64,000 bases of DNA from Chrysoperla carnea (Eukaryota > Arthropoda > Insecta > Neuroptera > Chrysopidae), in NCBI RefSeq assembly GCF_905475395.1, contig NC_058338.1, forward strand, positions 9,624,935 to 9,688,934, read 5' to 3'. Of this stretch, positions 59,301-64,000 are shown one piece after another; position 1 is the stretch's first letter; every line of letters begins with the position of its first letter. The translations under genes were made by a program, and so were the position numbers. The notes under the pieces were generated by a model. It did no database searches. It was not told the origin of the DNA and saw only the letters and a program-made list of their open reading frames with translations.

Positions 59301-60365
59301 TGTATTCTTTATTTTTACGATATAATTTCTTTTATTAAATAAATCACTATTTTCAACAAAAAAAAAAATACTTATGTCTTGATACTTCAACAACAAATAA
59401 TCTTTTCGACTAAAATATTAACATGCCAAAATTCGTTTCAACGCATATAGATTCCAAAAATTTTAGTTAGAAAAAAAATTTGAGCAGCCCTACCTAGTTG
59501 AGTTAGAGAATTGATAATAATTCGTATATTATTTAAGTTTTAGTTTCAAGGAATTGACTTTAAGGGCTGTTAGTTTTCTAGCTCAATTTTCCTTATTTTA
59601 TACCAAAAAAAAAAAGTCAATGAATGTTCACGAATTTCTTTTTACTTATAGTTGATAAAAGATCCCGCCCAAATCCGATAAAAATTGGGGTTCAATCAAA
59701 TTCACTTATAATGCAAGATTTTGTAGATCTTAGTATCTTTATCAAGAGTCTCAATGTACACGACAATCCAAATGCGAACGTTTTTGAGTTATGGGTATTC
59801 AAATGTCAGTTATCTTTGTGTAAAAAAATATTATTTTTGGAAACTATTTTTGAAAAACGCATATATCTTCACATAGCGATTATTGGCATTCCAAAGCCCA
59901 TAGTTTAGAAATATTTGCATTTGCATTTGTGGCCATTGACTCTTGATTATGATGCTAAGATCCCCGATTCCGATTTGTGTGGGGTCAACTTTAGTAAATG
60001 TACGTACGAACGGTGTATGCGTACAGAGTAGTGTCGTTTATTGATATGGTAATGAACAGACCAAAATCCCCAATTGAATATAATTTTTTTAAATATGAAA
60101 TGTGATTCGCTTAGTTGACGCATCTCCTGTATTACAGAATTTTTTTAATTTAATATATGTAAATAAATCGAATTACACTTACCCGTAATAAACGATGTAT
60201 ATCACGAAATCCAACACGTATTACATCTCGATCGAATGGGAAACGAGCGGTTCGATGAATTTGTAAGGCCGCTTCCCCGGTTACACCTTCTTGTAGTGCA
60301 ATCAATACACTTGTTAAACCATACGGTGAGAATGCAATGTTGTTATGATTATTGATGTTATGACA
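47205..60365 (-). CDS. Serpin with mucin-like insertion and furin site (5' incomplete)
   Basis: Serpins are conformational protease inhibitors or their non-inhibitory relatives. Four exons (60365-60183, 51833-50298, 50146-50008, 47338-47205) splice in phase to at least 663 residues. Order: helix B/A region NIAFSPYGLTSVLIALQEGV; strand 2A GFLAGLSLN...YKAVLQFFGYD; about 330 Thr/Ser/Glu/Pro-rich residues; RRKR; strand 3C and 1B-3B core (YYLLIVLPLN); LGIHNIFEPGHADFS; and the C-terminal signature VTHPFIYFIMD, GKVVNP. The N-terminal exon with the signal peptide is not found, perhaps upstream. The hinge (QAVTVTIRNYMESS) lacks the small-residue pattern of inhibitors, so it may be non-inhibitory. Helix F/strand 3A is missing at the insertion. 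It may be an orthologue of Drosophila Spn100A, which also has a long insert; that link is from memory. Confidence 0.82.
47427..47589 (-). CDS. Orphan serpin-like exon (helix F/strand 3A), out of order
   Basis: On the minus strand a good acceptor (TTACTTCTTTCAG) opens a frame compatible with the preceding exon (phase 1). It reads NYTYSKIKISSVAFFIAQ, NANALPPHEILSGLMS and TVRITFINSAYLVNISGKW. The end matches the strand 3A signature (T-x-[LI]-x-x-[VI]-N-[AS]-x-Y-[FL]...G-x-W), and the spacing from the upstream F-[IV] fits helix F. That segment is missing from the main serpin exon but should come before, not after, the hinge exon. A GTGTGT donor at 47426 would leave a phase that does not suit the last exon; a weak GTGTAC donor two bases on would. 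It may be an alternative exon, a relic, or part of a second serpin. Confidence 0.45.
48375..48780 (-). pseudogene. LINE RNase H domain fragment
   Basis: The minus-strand frame reads YTDELRAEDKSGAGVYEP, ELIPLGQNATVFQSEIFAM, ISIYSDSQAILRALEASK and then, after a frameshift near 48530, GHSGFKGNEAADSLARRG. These are the Asp/Glu/Asp/His-bearing motifs of the RNase H of jockey/R1-like LINEs. It is frame-broken and lies in the last serpin intron. Confidence 0.85.
48953..49428. repeat. TA-flanked TIR element, family M, copy 1
   Basis: Arms are inverted: CAATTTGACAACCATTTCGT, AGCCATTTATAAGATATGAA at the left and TTCATATCTTATAAATGGCT, ACGAGATGGTTACCAAACTG at the right, each flanked by TA. About 476 bp with no transposase. 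A second copy lies at 61514-61883. Confidence 0.85.
50008..50146 (-). CDS. Serpin exon (strand 5A/hinge region)
   Basis: 139 bases encoding LGIHNIFEPGHADFSLMTED, ENIYVTNIEQAVTVTIRNYM, ESSIKK. LGI-x-x-[IM]F...ADFS is a canonical serpin block. The donor follows AAAAAA with one base left over. Confidence 0.88.
50298..51833 (-). CDS. Serpin large exon with Thr/Ser-rich insertion
   Basis: 512 codons in phase 0. Residues 1-40 are serpin (SYFVPKEGFLAGLSLN, YKAVLQFFGYDLQ). Residues about 41-370 are low-complexity, built on SEPETTT/EEPK/TETTT units with no long hydrophobic stretch, so probably heavily O-glycosylated and disordered. RRKR lies at residues 371-374 (50712-50723). Residues 375-512 resume the serpin fold (LADYLIARHYDGQNYFTF, TYLPLLRSLALKFPL, YYLLIVLPLNPQGVN, LKGFVFLTNTLQR). 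The antisense open frame at 50746-51261 is a shadow of the repeats. Confidence 0.88.
50724..51713 (-). repeat. Coding low-complexity repeat (TTT/SEPETT units)
   Basis: This part of the large exon has imperfect repeats, for example KSEPETTMAEEPK and SEPETTMAEEPKPDTETTT near 51160-51250. At DNA level GTTGTTTCTGGTTCTG-like units recur. Such repeats are prone to length variation. Confidence 0.75.
51834..53290. other. Start of the 8.3-kb serpin intron
   Basis: AT-rich sequence. A short direct repeat of TTTTTTTATGTATAC(A/T)T occurs at about 52473 and 52520. No coding or RNA feature was seen. Confidence 0.4.
53380..53740 (+). pseudogene. LINE RNase H / C-terminal fragment
   Basis: The plus-strand frame reads NVNLIWIPGHRDIQG, (stop) CKAGELAKNGTKQF, and farther on LKSLQRV and VAAITGHWLGA. 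These are the WxPGH-x-GN-x-A-x-ELA motif of RNase H and the TGH block after it in jockey/R1-type LINEs. An in-frame stop and later stops show it is dead. Confidence 0.82.
53860..54050. repeat. Inverted pair with interstitial TTAGG repeats
   Basis: TAGG(TTAGG)n runs at 53981-54003 (four to five units), followed by AGAGTGGCTTCTCTGGGG. An inverted partner, CCCCAGAACAGCCACTCTAA, CCTATCCTAACTT, lies at 53869-53902. TTAGG is the insect telomere unit; here it lies inside a repeat next to a LINE fragment. Confidence 0.7.
54828..55012 (+). repeat. Dispersed family, partial copy 5
   Basis: Contains CATTTTTTACATTTAAAT, CTAACGGTTTATTAGATGGG and CCCTCAGCTATAAAAATTTC from the middle of the ~550-bp family. 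Both ends are missing. Confidence 0.65.
55013..56261. other. Serpin intron, no recognised feature
   Basis: AT-rich intron sequence. Nothing supported. Confidence 0.4.
56262..56540 (-). repeat. SINE-like dispersed element, copy 2 (minus)
   Basis: Reverse-complement orientation of the element at 30086. It reads AAAGTCGCTTCTCGTTGCCC, TATGTATGCTTAGATCTTTA, ACACAACGGATTTTGATGTG and ends ACCCGTGCGAAGCCACAGCG, CTAGTGAT. Two copies in one window point to a multi-copy family. Confidence 0.75.
56541..60182. other. Rest of the large serpin intron
   Basis: No gene was recognised. Features seen are a perfect 13-bp hairpin at 57819-57856 and degenerate direct repeats at 58580-58830 (GTGAATGAACGCAATC / GTGAGTGAACGTAATC; CCGAGTTGTTTT / CCGAGTTATTTT). 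The small frames at 58674 and 59624 have no motif. Confidence 0.45.
60183..60365 (-). CDS. Serpin exon (helix A/B region)
   Basis: 61 codons in phase 0, CHNINNHNNIAFSPYGLTSV, LIALQEGVTGEAALQIH, ending DIHRLLR before donor GTAAGT. NIAFSPYG corresponds to the conserved N-[IV]-x-[FI]-S-P block. The acceptor ATTTTCAG implies at least one upstream exon. Confidence 0.88.
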
Positions 60366-61513
60366 CTGAAAATATCAACAAAAAAATTAATTTATAAGAA
60401 TTAAGTATCATAATTATTTAATTATTAATATAATATATTAAATAAGTATCATAATTATGTTATATATTTATTAATTGTTTTAATTCAACTGCTAAAAATA
60501 TTATTGTTTTCTGCCAGTAACACAAAAATGATGAAAGATTTCATTGTTTCGAGGTGAGCGAAAATAACGCTTAAGAAATGCGTATGTCTGCCATATATTC
60601 GAGTCGATCTGATTCGAAATATAAGACGACATAGAGCCTATGGTGGTAGTACTCTAGGCGGACATGTGAGCTCCAAGTAGGTTCTACTGACAATTTTAGG
60701 ACTTTGTTTTAATATTATTTGGGAGCTGGTCGGGTAACTGGACTCTTAATGGATTTTATTTACAACCAAATGATCAATGTAGCCTTTTAATTACGACTCC
60801 AGTAATTTATGAAAAAATTAACCGATAACGAAATTTTCAATTTTAGATAAACCTCAAGATAAAATTCATAACGACCTCCTTCCACTTTGATCTAAACATT
60901 TTTCGATAGACTTATCAATTAAAATGATCCACCGAGTATAATTATAAAGTTATTGGTCTGCTTTTTTAAGAATACATCTACTACGGCATTCATTCGTTGT
61001 CAGATTCGTATAATCTTATTCTTACAATATTGGAGACATGAAAAAATGTGGGTAACCTTCAGAGAGTAATTAATTTTAATCGCTGTTGTGCACCTATAAA
61101 AAAAAAGTTCAAGCGATCTGAAATCTTTGCTATAGCTTTAATAGGGGTTGTCTTTAAATTTACGTGAACAATTTTAAAAGATATAAAGGAAACGACTTAG
61201 TGTGTTAAAGAGATTTTGAATTGATTAGTAAGGCCGCTGAGCGAATTTTCGTGGTCGATTGAGGTCCCCGAAAATGAATAATATCTATGTATTAAAGACA
61301 GTGTTGATTACGCTAGCGTTAATTTTTCAAAGTTATGTGAGTAAAGAAAGATACATCACTCTTAGATAGCCACACTCGTGTATATAACACGACTGTGGTA
61401 GACTATAATTGCTTGAATAATGATTATTATATTATTAAAATTCACATGGATTGGTCATTTGACTCATCATATAAATATCAATAAATAAATAATTTTTAAT
61501 ATTTATGTATATA

Positions 61514-61883
61514 CAGTTTGACAACCATCTCGTTAGGCATTTGTAGCATATGAAGTAAGAAGAGTATAATATATGAAGTAAGACGTTCTTATGTATAAAA
61601 AAAAGAAAACAACTCAGCAGTGTTGTATAGCAATCACAGCCAGGTAGGTTTGGTGTGTTTATTCACAGCGATCATGTTTTATTTTAAGGCAATGCCTTTT
61701 ATGTGGTTTGATTGCTGTCAATAGACACACCAAATCTGCCTTGCTATATGGTTGTTAATTTTATATACAACACTTCTGTCTTGTTTTCTTTGTTTTATGC
61801 ATAAGAACGTCTGACTTCATATATATTTATTATTATTCTTACTGTAAATATTATAAATGACTAATGAGATGATTGTCAAACTG
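61514..61883. repeat. TA-flanked TIR element, family M, copy 2
   Basis: The left arm CAGTTTGACAACCATCTCGT, ATATGAAGTAAGACGTTCTT matches inverted right-arm pieces TGCATAAGAACGTCTGACTT and ATGAGATGATTGTCAAACTG. TA on each side fits Tc1/mariner-type insertion. It shares arms and interior (CACACCAAA(T/C)CTGCCT) with the copy at 48953. Confidence 0.85.
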
Positions 61884-62184
61884 TATAAATAAATAATATA
61901 AATAAATAAAATTCAAACTAATATAAAAATAAAAAATAAAATTATATAATTGATAATAAATTGCAAGTAATTTTGGTTTTAACCTTGCTATAATTATAAT
62001 CATCGTAATTATCTATTTTATCCATGTCTGTGTATGTCCGTGTCCATGCCCATGCCATGTACAGATTTTACCATTTTATATGCATCTATTTATTATCTAT
62101 TATGAAAAATTGATGACTGCACGTTAATTAACCTCTGTATAACATAGCATCTTTAGCCATTAGTAGGGATAGAAAATATAAACT

Positions 62185-62749
62185 AACAAGTGAAAACAAA
62201 CAATTGACTGAGTTAATTGTTGAAATACCATGCATAGTCAGTGTTGATTTCTTTATCACATTACACATACAAACATGTGACACATACATAACTGATAATC
62301 AAGTATAGTACATATTATAAAATTTCCGCCTAATTGGCGCCCTCACGGGTAAACAGTGATGTTTACGAAAAAATGTTTCAAACAAAAGTTGTTTAATTTT
62401 TGATAAGGAACATTTTTTACATTTAAACTTTTGTTCTATCTCTAACGGTTTACAAGATGGGTCCTACGGACCCATGACCCAATTGACCTATGATGCTCAT
62501 TTACGAACTCGACCTCACTTTTTACGTCCTGAGTACGCTGTAAAAATTTCAGCTCGATATCTTTTTTCGTTTTTGAGTTATCGTGTCCACAGACGGACGG
62601 CCGGACGGACGGACAACCGGAAATGGACTAATTAGGTGATTTTATGAACACCTATGACAAAATTTGTTTCCTAGCATCATTATTTTTAAGCGTTACAAAC
62701 TTTGGACTAAACTTAATATACTATGTATATTTCATATATAAATGGTATA
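62185..62749 (+). repeat. Dispersed family, full-length copy 6
   Basis: The most complete copy, about 565 bp, from ACAAGTGAAAACAAACAATT through TTGGCGCCCTCACGGGTAAA, TCTAACGGTTTACAAGATGG, a GGACGGACGG microsatellite and GGTGATTTTATGAACACC, to AAATGGTATAATAA. Confidence 0.78.
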
Positions 62750-64000
62750 ATAAGATACCTATGTAGGTATTGAAACTTTTTACAACCGTGCTCTTAGCGC
62801 TTCTGCGGACTCGTACTACTCGAAATTTTCAACGCCTTGATTTTTTTTTAACCCGTTTATAATCTGACGGAAATTACAATATTACGTTGACATATATAAA
62901 CAAAAGTATAAGCAGAGGTTAAGAGGCAAACTCAAATTATACAATGTGTTTAATTAAAGTATTCAAACTTTGAATATTTTTGATTCTAATAAACTGTACA
63001 TAGAGGAAATTTGAGTATTTGTAGCTAATTGGTAGCTAATAGATTTACTATGTTATTTGAAAACGTAAATTTTAATTTTGAGGTCAATAATATAAAAGAT
63101 GAAAACAGTAAATATAATTTTAATATTTAATCATTGTAAAATAAAAAATAATTTAAAAAAATACCCTTTTGTAACTAGCTGAACTAAAAAGTAGAAAATA
63201 ATTTGTATAAGTTCACGAAAAAACAAAAAATTGAGTGATTAAAATTTATTTTATCGTAAAAAAACGTAGGGTGCTAGATTTCAATTATAAATATTTTATG
63301 ACAGACAAATATTGGTAAAAGTCATTATAAAATATCTTAAAAAGTACCCCATGTTTTTTTACGATAAAATTTTGACGTCCGTAAAATGCGTCCGTTACGC
63401 CAGGGACACCCTGTATAACATTATTGACATAAAAGTGTAAAATCGATCGAACCCAAATCCTCTAACAGTGAACCAGCTCTCTAATCATTGAGAATCAAAG
63501 TGGTGTAGAGGATACTTGTATAAAATTATATCATTAACTTCTAGCGTGTCTCTATTTATTATTGTTGATAAACTTATCGTTAATTGGCTATCAAAGCAGA
63601 CAGTGTCATATTTACAACTGTTGTGACCCGTAGGCGAATTTTTGATGGAGGCCCACTTAAGCAATCACTTTTAAAAAAAATCTTATTTCAATATATTTTT
63701 CTGCAAGAACCCAAATCGTTTACAGAATGAAGCATTTTAATCAATATGAGAAAATACAGCGGTTACAACGAGAACGCGCGTTTTTTCTGCTTTTTAGTTA
63801 CAGTTTTTGAAAAGAAAGCACTAAATTCATTATCGACCTGTGTAGTTTTTCATTATAAAATAAAATACACCATCAAAGCTGAAAAAATCATCGTTCAGCA
63901 AATAAATGAGGAGTATTACAGTAATCCTAGCCGAAATTCTATATAGTAAATTGCATTTTTGGAGGGAAGTCCGACTTTTTGGTTACGGTTACAATGGTCA

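Larger units (their letters stand above)
60366..64000. other. Upstream flank of the serpin exon, repeat-rich
   Basis: I searched the minus strand for a signal-peptide exon with a phase-0 donor and found none I can support. The interval holds the family M element (61514-61883) and a full dispersed-family copy (62185-62749). The remainder is AT-rich. Confidence 0.4.

Overview
The window is AT-rich, intron-rich, repeat-laden eukaryotic DNA, almost certainly from an insect. The evidence is a receptor guanylate cyclase very close to Drosophila Gyc76C, a Fip1 gene, a ribosomal protein eS8 gene with the standard 208-residue length, an arthropod-style serpin, GT-AG introns of about 75 bp to over 8 kb, TTAGG-type repeats, and fragments of insect-type LINEs, Tc1/mariner elements, Helitrons and MITEs. 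I cannot fix the insect order from sequence alone.

Region 1 (1-33539, + strand): the intracellular half of a Gyc76C-type receptor guanylyl cyclase. Twelve coding exons rebuild one continuous frame of 906 residues (juxtamembrane segment, kinase-homology domain, coiled-coil linker, cyclase domain, long C-terminal tail), plus a probable exon end at bases 1-12. The extracellular and transmembrane parts lie upstream of the window. The exons include a 12-base microexon, and exon 6 has two in-frame acceptors 66 bases apart. The introns hold two tandem-repeat arrays (units near 315 bp and 307 bp), several foldback MITEs, a tRNA-Gly gene, remnants of a LINE and a Helitron, and a LINE nested in a Tc1/mariner copy with a 33-bp target duplication.

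Region 2 (33540-39421): intergenic DNA between two convergent genes, with three inverted-repeat elements. Region 3 (39422-41340, - strand): a complete five-exon Fip1 gene (491 aa), a subunit of the mRNA 3'-end processing machinery. Region 4 (42632-45211, + strand): a complete four-exon RpS8 gene, divergent from Fip1 with 1.3 kb between the two start codons. A tRNA-like SINE head sits in its second intron.

Region 5 (47205-60365, - strand): an unusual serpin whose body is interrupted by about 330 residues of Thr/Ser/Glu/Pro-rich, mucin-like sequence ending in a furin-type RRKR site. The helix F/strand 3A segment expected at that point is absent from the main exon. A matching exon-like piece sits out of order near 47.5 kb. 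The N-terminal exon(s) were not found. The rest, including the 8.3-kb serpin intron and 60.4-64 kb, is repeat-derived or featureless. The four genes are unrelated in function and form no operon or pathway.
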